64,000 nucleotides of DNA from Tenuifilaceae bacterium CYCD (GCA_036322835.1 AP027304.1:3782001-3846000); one strand, 5' to 3'; positions 45,497 through 56,017 are shown, numbered from the stretch's first letter. A program made the numbers and translations. Notes: generated by a model not told the origin, from the letters alone.

Positions 45497-46393
45497 ATGG
45501 GTTGGAGTGCTGCTATTGACGATTATATTAGTTTTTTGAGGGTGGAAAAATCCCTTTCGGAGAATTCCGTTTCGGCCTATAAAACCGATATGGAAAAGTT
45601 GCACTTGTTTGCCGATAGTATAGGAGTTGAACCAGAGTCAATAACCCACGACCATTTACAAAACTTTCTTGCATACTTGCACGATTTGGGATTGAATAAA
45701 CGTTCACAATCCAGAATTCTATCAGGTGTTCGTGGTTTTTATAAATACCTACTCATTGAGGAAGTTATCGATAATGATCCTACAGAACTTATAGAATCAC
45801 CAAAAATTGGGAGGAAACTACCGGAGTTTCTAACAATTACGGAGATTGATGCAATGCAAGCAGCCATTGACCTTAGCAAATCCGATGGTCATAGAAATAA
45901 GGCTATTATTGAAACGCTTTACAGTTGCGGGTTGCGGGTTTCGGAGTTGGTAAACCTAAAACTAACCGAACTTTTCTTTGATGATAGTTATATCCGTGTT
46001 ATTGGTAAAGGGAACAAGGAGCGCCTTGTTCCAATTGGCCATAAGGCCATAAAGGATATCAACCAGTACCTGCAGCAACGCAACGATGTAAACTCCAGAA
46101 TTGACGAGGAGTATAAGAACATTGTTTTCCTTAATCGTTGGGGACGGCAGTTGACCCGCGAGATGGTCTTTACAATCATCAAGAAATACGCTAAACTCGC
46201 GGGTATCACCAAAAATATTAGTCCACACACGCTTCGCCATTCGTTTGCTACACACTTGGTTGAGGGCGGTGCCGATTTAAGGGCTGTTCAGGAGATGTTG
46301 GGGCACGAATCAATTCAAACTACCGAAATCTACACTCATTTGGATAGGGAATACCTTCGCGAGACAATTCTAAAATTCCATCCTAGGAAGTAA
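45497..46393 (+). CDS. xerD: Site-specific tyrosine recombinase XerD
   Basis: 298 residues. N-terminal SAM-like core-binding domain (IDDYISFLRVEKSLSENSVS) and catalytic domain with Arg in YSCGLRVSELVNLKL, Lys in RVIGKGNKERLVPI, HTLRHSFATHLVEGG (His and Arg), GHESIQTTEIYTH (His and the nucleophile Tyr). All six catalytic residues are visible. Length and housekeeping neighbourhood fit chromosome dimer resolution rather than an integrase of a mobile element. Confidence 0.92.
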   Translation: MGWSAAIDDYISFLRVEKSLSENSVSAYKTDMEKLHLFADSIGVEPESITHDHLQNFLAYLHDLGLNKRSQSRILSGVRGFYKYLLIEEVIDNDPTELIESPKIGRKLPEFLTITEIDAMQAAIDLSKSDGHRNKAIIETLYSCGLRVSELVNLKLTELFFDDSYIRVIGKGNKERLVPIGHKAIKDINQYLQQRNDVNSRIDEEYKNIVFLNRWGRQLTREMVFTIIKKYAKLAGITKNISPHTLRHSFATHLVEGGADLRAVQEMLGHESIQTTEIYTHLDREYLRETILKFHPRK

Positions 46394-46643
46394 AATCCTA
46401 ATACAGCGTTATTCTTAATGATTTATATCAATTCCAATTATTTGAATTGATTTCATGTGTTTAAATAGTTGTTTAGGTTTCTGAATGTAAGTGGTGTCTA
46501 TTTCTGAATTTATGTTTGATAACGAGTGTGCACACATGGAATATCCATATTTTATTAATTGCGTTTGGTGTAAATTATTACATGGATATTTTATACATTA
46601 GCAGGTGTAATTATTTTGGTTAACACTTCTAATTCTTATAGTT

Positions 46644-46823
46644 ATGGATTCATCAGAAAAAATCATTAAAACTTTATCGTCGGCTGGCAAACCTATGAAA
46701 GCTGGCGAAATCGCCGAAGCATCGGGAGTTGAAAAGAAAGAGGTTGACAAGGTTATCAAGAAACTTGTAACCGATGGCAAACTTCACTCTCCAATGCGTT
46801 GCTTCTACGATATCAAAAAGTAA
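46644..46823 (+). CDS. 59-aa winged-helix-like DNA-binding protein
   Basis: Short gene, MDSSEKIIKTLSSAGKPMKA at the start and HSPMRCFYDIKK at the end. The sequence AGEIAEASGVEKKEVDKVI is a helix-turn-helix, followed by KKLVTDGKLH as a wing-like strand: the whole protein is one small winged helix. A strong terminator 20 bp behind supports a stand-alone transcribed gene. Not linked to a known named regulator by me; small conserved proteins of this type occur in Bacteroidota. Confidence 0.75.
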   Translation: MDSSEKIIKTLSSAGKPMKAGEIAEASGVEKKEVDKVIKKLVTDGKLHSPMRCFYDIKK

Positions 46824-46842
46824 CAATTTACTTATTTTATGT

Positions 46843-46876
46843 AAGGTGATTGAGATATCAATCACCTTTTTTATTT
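46843..46876 (+). terminator. Terminator after the small winged-helix gene
   Basis: Perfect 11-bp stem AAGGTGATTGA (46843-46853) / TCAATCACCTT (46858-46868), 4-nt loop, then TTTTATTT. Confidence 0.9.
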
Positions 46877-46922
46877 CAGTATAAAAATATACTACTGACT
46901 ATCAATTATATAGTATTTTTAA

Positions 46923-46991
46923 ATAACATATGTTATAACAAATAATGTTATAACTTGTTACTAGTGTAAATTAACCAAAAACAAGTTATAA
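46923..46991 (+). promoter_or_regulatory. Palindrome cluster, probable operator of the nitroreductase operon
   Basis: ATAACATATGTTAT (46923-46936) is a perfect 14-bp palindrome; GTTATAAC occurs at 46932-46939 and again at 46947-46954, 15 bp apart; TTATAACTTGT (46948-46958) and ACAAGTTATAA (46981-46991) form an inverted repeat that ends one base before the start codon. A MarR gene is the third gene of the operon and is the natural candidate to bind here. Confidence 0.6.
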
Positions 46992-46992
46992 T

Positions 46993-47610
46993 ATGGACTC
47001 AAGAAAACTATTTACCGAGCGTCGCTCAGTTAACTTTTTCGACACTAGTAAGGATTTAGACCTTCAAACCGTGAAGGATATTTTGAATTTGGCCGTTTAC
47101 GCGCCATCGGCATTTAACCTACAGCCCTGGAGGGTAATTGTGGTAAAAAGCGAAGCTAATAAAGAAAAACTTTTTGGACTAGCACACAATCAGCCTAAAG
47201 TAAAGGAAGCTCCAGTAACGCTTATTTTAGTTGGAAACAAAAATGGTTGGGACAACAATAATCCTGTATGGGACGAGATGCTCAATAGCGTTGGAGGCAA
47301 CCAGCAAATGGTGGATGGAGCAAAGCAGGCTGCTGCATTTCTTTACGGTTCATCGGACGAACGCAAGCTGAAATTTGCTGAAAGTAACACAGGATTGCTT
47401 GCAATGAGTATAATGATAGCTGCAATGGAGTATGGTGTAGATTCGCATCCAATGAGCGGACTAGATTTTGAGGGAATTCACAAGGCTTTTGAACTATCGG
47501 AGAACGAAACTGTTGTAATGGCTATAGCGTTAGGATATTACGATAAAAATCAGAATCTTTATCCTCGTCGTCCACGTAGGCAGTTCGACGATATTGCATC
47601 AATAATTTAA
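46993..47610 (+). CDS. Nitroreductase family protein
   Basis: 205 residues. N-terminal FTERRSVNFFD (the RRS FMN-phosphate contact), LAVYAPSAFNLQPWRVIVV (FMN site, SxFNxQPW) and C-terminal VVMAIALGYYDKN with basic end. FMN-dependent NAD(P)H oxidoreductase fold; substrate unknown. First gene of an apparent operon with a methyltransferase (2 bp gap) and MarR. Confidence 0.9.
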   Translation: MDSRKLFTERRSVNFFDTSKDLDLQTVKDILNLAVYAPSAFNLQPWRVIVVKSEANKEKLFGLAHNQPKVKEAPVTLILVGNKNGWDNNNPVWDEMLNSVGGNQQMVDGAKQAAAFLYGSSDERKLKFAESNTGLLAMSIMIAAMEYGVDSHPMSGLDFEGIHKAFELSENETVVMAIALGYYDKNQNLYPRRPRRQFDDIASII

Positions 47611-47612
47611 TT

Positions 47613-48215
47613 ATGACACAGAGTTCGAAAGTTACTAATACTTGGAATGAGCGTTATGCGCAGGATGAATATGTGTATGGGAAGCAACCCAACGAGTTTT
47701 TTAGGCAACAACTTCAAACCCTTCGGCCAGGTAAAATTCTACTACCTGCCGAGGGCGAAGGCCGAAATGCTGTTTTTGCAGCATTGCAGGGCTGGGATGT
47801 AGTTGCATTCGATAGTAGCGTTGAAGCAAAAAGGAAAGCCAATACATTAGCCCAGGAAGTGGGCAAAATAATTGAATATCAAATTAACTCATTTGAAAAT
47901 TTTAATACCGAGGAGCAATTTGATGCCATAGGTTTAGTTTACGCACACAACCTCAATAGGCAGGAAAATCATAGGAAATTATCGGGTTTTCTCAAAAAAG
48001 GCGGGATAATTATTCTTGAGGGATTTAGCAAGGAGCAATTAAATTATAATTTGGGCGGACCAAAGAGCATAGAGATGCTTTTTTCGGTAGATGAACTAAA
48101 GTCAGATTATGAAAGTTTTTCGAGTTTGAATATTTGGACAGAAGAGGTAGAACTATCCGAAGGTAATTACCATTTAGGCAAGGCATCGGTGGTTAGAATG
48201 GTGGGTGTGAAATAA
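47613..48215 (+). CDS. Class I SAM-dependent methyltransferase
   Basis: 200 residues. WNERYAQDEYVYGKQPNEFF start, then motif I variant ILLPAEGEGRNAVFAALQGW, VVAFDSSVEAKRKA (motif II), FDAIGLVYAHN and GGIIILEGFSKEQL. TehB/thiopurine methyltransferase-like group, often linked to detoxification. Co-transcribed with a nitroreductase and MarR, which fits a response to electrophiles or oxidants; the substrate is not known. Confidence 0.85.
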   Translation: MTQSSKVTNTWNERYAQDEYVYGKQPNEFFRQQLQTLRPGKILLPAEGEGRNAVFAALQGWDVVAFDSSVEAKRKANTLAQEVGKIIEYQINSFENFNTEEQFDAIGLVYAHNLNRQENHRKLSGFLKKGGIIILEGFSKEQLNYNLGGPKSIEMLFSVDELKSDYESFSSLNIWTEEVELSEGNYHLGKASVVRMVGVK

Positions 48216-48252
48216 TGAATAATTTAGAATGTAGAATTTAAAATTTTTCACA

Positions 48253-48702
48253 ATGAAAATAGATGATGAAATAAAAGGTAGATTCCGCAACGAGTACCAC
48301 AGAGGTATTATAAATCTCACCTACACCTTAAACCAACTAAACTATCAATTTTTACAGCTTTTAAAGAAACACAATGTAACGCAACAGCAGTACAATGTCC
48401 TTAAAGTGCTCAGAGGATTTAGGAGCGAGGCTCCAGTTTCCATTGGATTTATTAAGGATAGAATGCTCGATAAGAACTCTGATGTAAGCAGAATTGTTGA
48501 TAAACTCTATGAACGAGGTCTTGTAACCCGATGCGAAAAATCGACCGACCGTAGGCAAAAGGACGTGGATATTTCCGATAATGGTTTAGAACTCTTAGCT
48601 GCTATGGACGAGTGCGAAAAGAAGGTCGACACATTGCTTTCTAACTTGACCGAAGATGAGGTCAAACAACTTAATAACCTGCTCGATAAAATTAGGGGAT
48701 GA
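48253..48702 (+). CDS. MarR-family transcriptional regulator
   Basis: 149 residues. Winged helix with QQQYNVLKVLRGFRSEAPVS, FIKDRMLDKNSDVSRIVDKL (recognition helix) and wing LVTRCEKSTDRRQKDVDIS, the D-x-R-x-R-like MarR wing, then a dimerisation helix. Third gene of the nitroreductase operon; likely autoregulator acting at the palindromes at 46923-46991. Confidence 0.9.
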   Translation: MKIDDEIKGRFRNEYHRGIINLTYTLNQLNYQFLQLLKKHNVTQQQYNVLKVLRGFRSEAPVSIGFIKDRMLDKNSDVSRIVDKLYERGLVTRCEKSTDRRQKDVDISDNGLELLAAMDECEKKVDTLLSNLTEDEVKQLNNLLDKIRG

Positions 48703-48763
48703 AATATGGTTGTTCGTTGATTGTAGATAGTTGTTCGTAAATATAGAATGGAAATCATTTCTT

Positions 48764-48790
48764 GTCATACCGAGCGAAGCCGAGGGATCT
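48764..48790. repeat. REP-like hairpin element
   Basis: GTCATACCGAGCGAAGCCGA then GGGATCT: the widespread GTCAT-to-GGATCT palindromic element, here between MarR and the dioxygenase. Related GTCATTCC elements are inside the riboswitch insert at 17.9-18.1 kb. Confidence 0.6.
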
Positions 48791-48852
48791 TGATGGTTAA
48801 TATCTGCCTAAATTAGGGATTATTAGTCAATTAATTCTTAAATAAAAGAGAA

Positions 48853-49683
48853 ATGGGAACAACTATAAATAATTGGGCTGAAGCGATGAATAGTAATGGT
48901 TATTCAGAGCAAATTATGCCAGCAATTTTTGTTGGACACGGTTCGCCAATGAATGCCATTGAAAAGAATGATTTTACAAGAAGTTTACAGGCAACAGGCA
49001 AAGTGCTTCCTAAACCAAAAGCCATTCTTTGTATATCGGCTCATTGGTTAACAAATGGAACATTTGTAAATGCATCGCCAAAGCCCAAAATGATTTACGA
49101 TATGTACGGTTTTCCCGAGGAACTTTACCAAGTAAACTATCCAGCCAACGGTGCACCCGAATTAGCAAAGCAAACAAAAGATATTGTTGAAACCATTGAT
49201 GTGAAGTTAGATTACGATTGGGGTTTCGACCACGGCTGTTGGTCGGTTTTACGCCACTTGTTTCCCAATGCCGATATTCCAGTTTACGAAATGAGTATCG
49301 ATTACAATCAGCCAATGCAGTACCATTACGATTTAGCAAGATACTTGAAAAAACTAAGAGAGAACGGGGTGCTTATTGTTGGTAGTGGCAATATTACTCA
49401 TAATCTCCGGCTCGTAAATATGACCGATATAAACGCTAAACCTGTTGATTGGGCATTAGAGTTTGATTCTAACATTAAGATACTTCTCAATGAGTCTAAT
49501 CATCAGGGATTAATTGATTTCCATAAGATTGGAAGTTCTTCTCGGTATGCCGTTCCAGAGCCAAGTCACTATATTCCATTAATATACATCGCTGCGCTCC
49601 AATCCAGACAAGATAACCTATCGTACTTCTACGAGGATTTCCACTACGGAAGCCTTTCTATGCGATGCGTAAAGATTGGTTAA
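48853..49683 (+). CDS. ygiD: 4,5-DOPA dioxygenase extradiol-like protein
   Basis: 276 residues. LigB-type class III extradiol dioxygenase motifs: IFVGHGSPMNAI (metal-binding His), LCISAHWLTNG (second His), DYDWGFDHGCWSVLRHLFP and VGSGNITHNLR, and EPSHYIPLIYIAAL. Matches the YgiD/DODA family; activity on DOPA is known for some members, but the natural substrate here is unknown. Confidence 0.88.
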   Translation: MGTTINNWAEAMNSNGYSEQIMPAIFVGHGSPMNAIEKNDFTRSLQATGKVLPKPKAILCISAHWLTNGTFVNASPKPKMIYDMYGFPEELYQVNYPANGAPELAKQTKDIVETIDVKLDYDWGFDHGCWSVLRHLFPNADIPVYEMSIDYNQPMQYHYDLARYLKKLRENGVLIVGSGNITHNLRLVNMTDINAKPVDWALEFDSNIKILLNESNHQGLIDFHKIGSSSRYAVPEPSHYIPLIYIAALQSRQDNLSYFYEDFHYGSLSMRCVKIG

Positions 49684-49840
49684 AAGCGAGTTCTTGCAAC
49701 GTAAAAATCCATCACGATGTCAAAATGACAACAATAACGCTCGTTTTAGGTCATTTTGTCTTTATTTTTTGATTGGCAACCATTTTGATAACTAGATAAT
49801 AGACAATTAGTGTGATGTCGAATATTTAGTATCAAAATAT

Positions 49841-52429
49841 ATGAACCTGAATAATTTTACAATCAAATCGCAGGAGGCAATTCAAAAAGCCTTTGAGATT
49901 GCCCAAGGATTCAACCATCAAGCAATTGAACCAGCCCATATCCTTAAAGGTGTGCTGGAGCAAACCGAGAATATTACGGGTTATTTACTCCGTAAGTTGG
50001 GTGTTAACCCTTCAACCTTCGATGCTGTTTTGGACAGAATGCTCGAATCGTACCCTAAGGTTTCGGGTGGAGAGCCCTATCTAAGTTCAACATCTAGCAA
50101 GGTGTTACAGAAGGCAATGGAATTCAGCAAAGGAATGGGCGACCAGTTTGTGTCCATTGAGCATATTCTTTTGGGATTGATTACCGCTGGCGAGCAAGTT
50201 GGACAGATGATGAAAGATTCGGGAATGACCGAGAAGGAGATGAAGTTAGCCATTGCCGAATTGCGTAAAGGGGCCAAAGTTGATTCACAAACCGCTGAGG
50301 ATACCTACAATGCGCTTAACCGCTTTGCAATTAACCTTAATGAGATGGCTCGTAGCGGTAAACTTGACCCGGTTATTGGCCGCGACGATGAAATTCGTCG
50401 TGTTTTACAAATTCTATCGCGTAGAACCAAGAACAATCCTATTCTAATTGGCGAGCCGGGTGTTGGTAAAACAGCCATTGCCGAAGGCATTGCTCACCGA
50501 ATTGTGAATGGCGATGTCCCCGAAAACCTTAAAACAAAGCAACTATTTTCGCTCGATATGGGCGCGCTGGTTGCAGGAGCTAAGTATAAGGGCGAATTTG
50601 AGGAACGTTTGAAATCCGTTGTAAAGGAAGTTATAGCCGCTGAGGGCGAAATAATCCTTTTTATTGATGAAATACATACTCTTGTTGGTGCAGGAAAGAG
50701 CGAGGGTGCAATGGATGCCGCAAATATTCTAAAACCAGCCCTAGCCCGTGGCGAGTTGCGTGCAATTGGCGCAACTACATTCAACGAGTATCAGAAGTAC
50801 TTTGAAAAGGATAAAGCGCTGGAGCGCCGTTTCCAGAGCGTTGTTGTGGACGAGCCTCTTCCAATGGATGCAATCTCTATACTCCGAGGATTAAAGGAAC
50901 GGTACGAGAATCACCATAAAGTGCGAATCAAGGACGAGGCCATTATTGCTGCGGTTGAACTATCGAACCGATATATCACCAACAGATTTTTACCCGACAA
51001 GGCCATTGACCTTATTGATGAGGCTGCAGCAAAGTTACGATTGGAGATGAACTCTGTTCCTGAGGATATTGATGAGATTGAACGTAGAATAAGGCAGCTG
51101 GAGATTGAACGTGAGGCAATTAAGCGCGAGGGCGATAAGCAAAAGCTCGATGAACTCTCACGAGAGATTGCTGAGTTGAACGAGGAGCGCGTTAAACTTC
51201 GTGCTAAATGGCAAAGCGAGAAAAACATCATCGATAAAATTCAGCATAATAAACAGGAGATTGAAAACCTCCGCTTTGAGGCCGAGGATGCTGAACGCCG
51301 AGGCGATTACGGCAAAGTTGCCGAAATTCGTTATGGCCGAATTAAGGAAGCCGAGAACGAAATAGAACGATTTAAAAAGGAGTTAATGTCAGTTCAATCG
51401 GATTATGCCTTGATTAAGGAGGAGGTTGATGCCGAGGATATAGCCGAGGTTGTATCGCGATGGACTGGCGTTCCTGTTAGCCGAATGCTACAGAGCGAAA
51501 GGGAGAAACTACTTCACCTTGAGGATGAGCTACACAAGCGTGTGGTTGGACAAAACGAAGCCATAGCTGCTGTTTCCGATGCCGTTCGTCGAAGCCGTGC
51601 AGGATTGCAGGATGCAAAACGCCCAATAGGTTCGTTTATTTTCCTTGGAACCACAGGTGTTGGTAAAACTGAACTAGCAAAGGCGTTGGCCGAGTTCCTG
51701 TTCAACGATGAGAACCTTATGACTCGAATTGATATGAGCGAGTATCAGGAACGTCATTCGGTATCGCGATTGGTTGGAGCGCCTCCAGGGTATGTTGGCT
51801 ACGATGAGGGCGGGCAACTCACCGAGTCGGTTCGTCATAAACCCTACTCCGTGGTGCTGCTCGATGAGATTGAAAAAGCGCATCCCGATGTTTTCAACAT
51901 CCTTTTACAGGTGCTCGACGATGGCAGGCTAACCGACAACAAGGGTCGCACGGTCGACTTCAGGAACACAATCATCATAATGACCTCAAACATTGGTTCG
52001 CATATCATTCAGGAAGGATTCTCTGCAATTGGCAAAAACAACTCCGATGAAGTTTTTGAGAGAACTAAACAACAGGTATTTGAACTGTTGAAACAATCGA
52101 TTCGACCCGAGTTTATAAACCGAGTGGATGAGATTATAATGTTTACTCCACTAAATAAGCAGGAGATTAGCGATATTGTTAATATTCAGTTCAACCGAAT
52201 CAAGGAGATGTTGCTGCAGAACGATATCAATATCGAAATCACTAAAAATGCCATTGAATGGATATCAAGTGCTGGTTTCGACCCTGTTTACGGAGCACGA
52301 CCAATTAAACGGTTGATGCAGAAGTTCATCCTAAACGAACTCTCAAAGCAAATGCTTGCTGGAAAGGTTGATAAGGAAAAGACTATTACTGTGGATTATG
52401 TAGGAGGAGATGTACTTGTATTTAGTTGA
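49841..52429 (+). CDS. clpB: ATP-dependent disaggregase ClpB
   Basis: 862 residues. N-terminal Clp repeat domain (1-145), NBD1 with Walker A GEPGVGKT (about 206) and [15 protein letters not shown], the long middle coiled coil (about 400-530) that marks ClpB rather than ClpA/C, NBD2 with [16 protein letters not shown] (about 606) and [16 protein letters not shown], and the C-terminal domain. Works with DnaK to rescue aggregated protein. Single gene. Confidence 0.96.
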   Translation: MNLNNFTIKSQEAIQKAFEIAQGFNHQAIEPAHILKGVLEQTENITGYLLRKLGVNPSTFDAVLDRMLESYPKVSGGEPYLSSTSSKVLQKAMEFSKGMGDQFVSIEHILLGLITAGEQVGQMMKDSGMTEKEMKLAIAELRKGAKVDSQTAEDTYNALNRFAINLNEMARSGKLDPVIGRDDEIRRVLQILSRRTKNNPILIGEPGVGKTAIAEGIAHRIVNGDVPENLKTKQLFSLDMGALVAGAKYKGEFEERLKSVVKEVIAAEGEIILFIDEIHTLVGAGKSEGAMDAANILKPALARGELRAIGATTFNEYQKYFEKDKALERRFQSVVVDEPLPMDAISILRGLKERYENHHKVRIKDEAIIAAVELSNRYITNRFLPDKAIDLIDEAAAKLRLEMNSVPEDIDEIERRIRQLEIEREAIKREGDKQKLDELSREIAELNEERVKLRAKWQSEKNIIDKIQHNKQEIENLRFEAEDAERRGDYGKVAEIRYGRIKEAENEIERFKKELMSVQSDYALIKEEVDAEDIAEVVSRWTGVPVSRMLQSEREKLLHLEDELHKRVVGQNEAIAAVSDAVRRSRAGLQDAKRPIGSFIFLGTTGVGKTELAKALAEFLFNDENLMTRIDMSEYQERHSVSRLVGAPPGYVGYDEGGQLTESVRHKPYSVVLLDEIEKAHPDVFNILLQVLDDGRLTDNKGRTVDFRNTIIIMTSNIGSHIIQEGFSAIGKNNSDEVFERTKQQVFELLKQSIRPEFINRVDEIIMFTPLNKQEISDIVNIQFNRIKEMLLQNDINIEITKNAIEWISSAGFDPVYGARPIKRLMQKFILNELSKQMLAGKVDKEKTITVDYVGGDVLVFS

Positions 52430-52640
52430 TAGTTAATAGAAAAGAACTTTATTGTTGTTGGAAATGAGTTCTATACTATCAATTGTTGATGAATCCTTTA
52501 TTTTACTTGATTAAAGAACATAACTCTTCACGAACAACTAATAACAATACAACTTCATAAACTCCAAAAACAAAACAATTTTATTTTCTTAAACGATCAA
52601 CTAGCAACTATCAACTAACAACTAAAAATGGCTATCTTTA
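52430..52640. repeat. Degenerate AACTATCAACT / GTTGTTC heptamer repeats
   Basis: Words such as TTGATAGTTAATAGAAAAGA, CAACTAGCAACTATCAACTA and ACAACTAA repeat about every 7 bases in the gap between clpB and the helicase gene. Similar words are at 48706-48745 and 55886-56060. Confidence 0.5.
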
Positions 52641-52665
52641 TTGATTGTGAAAATCGTTCCAATAA

Positions 52666-55600
52666 ATGAGCAAACTAGTTGTATATAAAGCCTCTGCTGG
52701 TTCAGGTAAGACCTTTAGGTTGGCCGCTGAGTATATAAAAATGGTGGTGGTTGACCCGTTGTCGTACAAAAAAATATTGGCGGTTACATTTACCAACAAG
52801 GCTACAGCCGAGATGAAGGAGCGAATTCTATTCAAACTCCACGGCTTAGCCAATGGCAATGAGCCCGGAATGCTTGAGGTGATTATTGCAGAAACAGGAC
52901 TTACAAAGGAAGCTATCCAGTTTAAGGCTAAAGAGGCTCTATCCAACATCCTTCACGATTACTCAATGTTTAGCGTTAGCACAATCGATAGTTTTGTGCA
53001 GCGGGTTATTCAGAATTTGCTCTGGGAGATTGGTTTTCATGGTAACAACGATTTACGCTTGGAGTACGAGTCCATTGTAGAAAAGGCTGTTGACCGTTTA
53101 CTCGACAGCAGCTCCGAGGATGTGGCGCTATTTGAGCGTTTTCAAGGTATGATTTACGAGCAACTGGAGGAAGACAAAAGTCCCGATATCCGAAAAATGC
53201 TCATTGGTTTGGGGATGAATCTTTACTCAGAGCAGTTCCGCTTGCTTAGCAAGGAGCAACTGGAATTAATGGGTAGCAAGGAGCTTATTACAGCCATTGC
53301 CGATTATTCCAAGGCTAAAATTGATGAAATTGCCAACGAGATAGGTTCCAGAGGAAAGGCTTTAGTAGAAGATATTGCCAAGAATGGTTTCTCTATTGAT
53401 GATTTTTCGAACAAGAACTCTGGTGTTTACGGTTTTATTTCAAAGTGCGCAAAGTTTAAGCCATATAACGAGATTTTTGAAGTTGGAAAGCGTACCCTTG
53501 ATGCTCTTGAAACACCAGATGGCGATAATTGGGTTAGCAAAGATTTTGTGAAGAAGAATCCAGGACGAGCAGGGTTGCTTCTGGAGAATATTGCCAAAAG
53601 TTATCATTCTCAACTTTTGTCGATTGTTCAGTATATGGAGAATAACAAAACCGAGTACTACACAGCATTATCGGTAAGCAAAAATTTGGACACATTAACT
53701 GTTTTCAACGATATCCGCGATAAGGTTAAGGAGATTTTGGCAGAGGAGAATGCAATGATTCTGGCCGATAGCGGCCCATTGCTTCGCGAATTTATAAAAG
53801 GAAACGATGCTCCCTTTGTGTACGAGAAGATAGGTACACGCTACGATTGCTTTATGCTCGATGAGTTTCAGGACACATCGGTAATTCAGTGGCACAACTT
53901 TAAACCGCTTATTGGGAACAGCCTAGCGCAGGACGAGTTCAGTATGGTGGTGGGCGATGTTAAGCAGGCCATTTACCGTTGGCGAAATAGTGATTGGCGT
54001 ATTCTTGCCAACCAAATTGAGAACGATTTCTCAGTTGATGCCCGGAACCTCACAAAGAATCATCGAAGTCTATACCAAATTGTTGAGTTCAACAATAATT
54101 TCTTTACGAAAACTTCACAATTCCTGATTGATTGGACCAAGAATCTTTGTGGCGATGATATATCGGACGAGTTGCTTGCGCTAGTGTCGAAAGCGTACGA
54201 GAATCCTACGCAGGAATGCAAGTATTCCGATAAAACTTCAGGTTTTGTTGAAATTACGCACTATTCAACCTGTAAGGATGATGTTGAGGACGAACTTTTG
54301 TTTCAAAAGTTCGATAAGTTGATTCCCGATTTGGTGAATCGTGGGTACAGCATTGGCGATATTGCAATTCTTATTCGCAGGAAGAGTGAAGGAAAGCGGA
54401 TTGCAGATATTTTGCTATCGCTTAAACATAAATACCCCGAAAAGGCTCACCTTTTCAATGTGGTAAGCCAGGATGCCTTGCAGTTAAGCGCTTCGCATGC
54501 AGTGCAACTTTGCGTTGCCGCAATGAGGCTGATTCTGAATTCAACCGATACGCTTTCGGCAGCAATTCTATCTAAGGAGATAATGGTTATTGCAGAGCAG
54601 AGCATCGACTGGGAGTTCACCTTCCTGAATTTTGATGTTGAGGCCGAAAAGCAATGGTTAAGTAGTTTGCGAAATTTGCCATTAGTTTCGATGTTCGAGT
54701 CAATTCTTCAGCGTTATAACCTGCAAGGCATAACAAAAGAACTACCGTACCTAGCAGTGTTACACGAACAGATTATTGAGATATCGAGGATTGGAGCAGC
54801 ATCGTTGCCATACTTTGTGGAATGGTGGGAGGAAAAAAAGGGAAGCCTTGCGCTTACAATGCCCGAGAGTGGCGATGCAATCAATATTATGACAATTCAC
54901 AAATCGAAAGGATTGCAGTTTCCGATAGTTATTGTTCCTTATGCTAGTATCGATATCTTTAAGTTGGATTCGAAGAAATTGCTATGGTTAAATGCAGAAA
55001 AAGAGCCCTACTCCAAATATCCTTTATACCCAATTTCCTACGTAAAGCATCTTGGCGATAGCGATTTTAAGGGAGTTTTCCTTGAGGAAAAGGTGCAAAC
55101 AATGGTTGATAGCATAAATATGCTATACGTTGCATTTACTCGTCCCGAGGAAGAGTTGTATGTGTTTGTTGGTGCTCCAAAGGTGAGTGACGATGCAAAA
55201 AACACCTCCGATATTATTTTGCCTCCACTTAATCAGATGAATGCAACTTTAAGTGAGCGAGAAGTTGATGGTGACGAAACGCCCATATCTATTAAAGAAT
55301 ACTCTTTTGGTACGCATCAATCTAAAACAGTAAAAAAGAAAAAAGATGACGAGGAGGTTTGGATTCTGGAGAACTATTCAGTAAGCACAAAACCGCTGAA
55401 AATTGCTCAGCAGTTAGAAGCATCGGAGTTTTTCAAGGAGGAGGAATCAAAAATTGTAGCAGGCATTGAGCACGGAAAACTGATGCATAAACTCTTCTCA
55501 ATGATTATCACTACAGATGATGTTGAGAGTGCGCTTTACTCGCTTAAAAACGAGGGTGTTATAACGGAATCGCAGGTTGAGCCATTGAAGCAAAACGTGA

Positions 55601-55887
55601 GCAAAGTTCTTGAAAACCAACTTTTTTCGGATTGGTTTTCGGGCAGTTGGACTGTGAAAACTGAAAGCGAAATTCTAACTAAAGGTGCTGCAATTTATCG
55701 ACCCGACAGAATAATGATACGCGATAACCAAGCAATTGTGGTTGATTACAAATTTGGAGAGCAACTGCCCAAGCATCAAAAGCAGGTTCAGAACTATATG
55801 CAGCTAATCAAAGAAATGAATTACGCTGATGTTAAAGGTTATATCTGGTATGCCGATAATGGAACGCTAGTGCCTGTTGGCAGTTGA
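52666..55887 (+). CDS. UvrD/RecB-type helicase-exonuclease (AddA-like)
   Basis: 1073 residues. Superfamily 1 helicase motifs: I in VYKASAGSGKTFRLAAEYI (residues 5-23), Ia LAVTFTNKATAEMKERI, II MLDEFQDTSVIQWHNF, III VVGDVKQAIYRWR, IV TKNHRS, V INIMTIHKSKGLQFPIVI, VI NMLYVAFTRPEEELYVF. A C-terminal PD-(D/E)xK nuclease part is seen with IYRPDRIMIRDNQAIVVDYKFG (Asp and Lys). Double-strand-break processing; a partner AddB-like gene is not adjacent on the downstream side. Confidence 0.9.
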   Translation: MSKLVVYKASAGSGKTFRLAAEYIKMVVVDPLSYKKILAVTFTNKATAEMKERILFKLHGLANGNEPGMLEVIIAETGLTKEAIQFKAKEALSNILHDYSMFSVSTIDSFVQRVIQNLLWEIGFHGNNDLRLEYESIVEKAVDRLLDSSSEDVALFERFQGMIYEQLEEDKSPDIRKMLIGLGMNLYSEQFRLLSKEQLELMGSKELITAIADYSKAKIDEIANEIGSRGKALVEDIAKNGFSIDDFSNKNSGVYGFISKCAKFKPYNEIFEVGKRTLDALETPDGDNWVSKDFVKKNPGRAGLLLENIAKSYHSQLLSIVQYMENNKTEYYTALSVSKNLDTLTVFNDIRDKVKEILAEENAMILADSGPLLREFIKGNDAPFVYEKIGTRYDCFMLDEFQDTSVIQWHNFKPLIGNSLAQDEFSMVVGDVKQAIYRWRNSDWRILANQIENDFSVDARNLTKNHRSLYQIVEFNNNFFTKTSQFLIDWTKNLCGDDISDELLALVSKAYENPTQECKYSDKTSGFVEITHYSTCKDDVEDELLFQKFDKLIPDLVNRGYSIGDIAILIRRKSEGKRIADILLSLKHKYPEKAHLFNVVSQDALQLSASHAVQLCVAAMRLILNSTDTLSAAILSKEIMVIAEQSIDWEFTFLNFDVEAEKQWLSSLRNLPLVSMFESILQRYNLQGITKELPYLAVLHEQIIEISRIGAASLPYFVEWWEEKKGSLALTMPESGDAINIMTIHKSKGLQFPIVIVPYASIDIFKLDSKKLLWLNAEKEPYSKYPLYPISYVKHLGDSDFKGVFLEEKVQTMVDSINMLYVAFTRPEEELYVFVGAPKVSDDAKNTSDIILPPLNQMNATLSEREVDGDETPISIKEYSFGTHQSKTVKKKKDDEEVWILENYSVSTKPLKIAQQLEASEFFKEEESKIVAGIEHGKLMHKLFSMIITTDDVESALYSLKNEGVITESQVEPLKQNVSKVLENQLFSDWFSGSWTVKTESEILTKGAAIYRPDRIMIRDNQAIVVDYKFGEQLPKHQKQVQNYMQLIKEMNYADVKGYIWYADNGTLVPVGS

Positions 55888-55986
55888 TGGTTGTTCGTTG
55901 ATTGTAATTATCAAGATAGAATTCAGTTCCAACAACAATTAAGTTCTTTTCTATCAACGAACAACGATGCATATCTCTCACTAACG

Positions 55987-56017
55987 CCTGCCTGCCGGTA
56001 GGCAGGTTCGAGATGAC
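55987..56017. repeat. REP-like palindrome
   Basis: CCTGCCTGCCGGTAGGCAGG forms a strong hairpin and is followed by TTCGAGATGAC. Another member of the scattered hairpin elements; short heptamer repeats surround it. Confidence 0.55.

Noticed and set aside
45497-46393. Integrase marking a mobile element
   Set aside because: Length, motifs and flanking housekeeping genes fit the chromosomal XerD; no att-like repeats or phage genes nearby.
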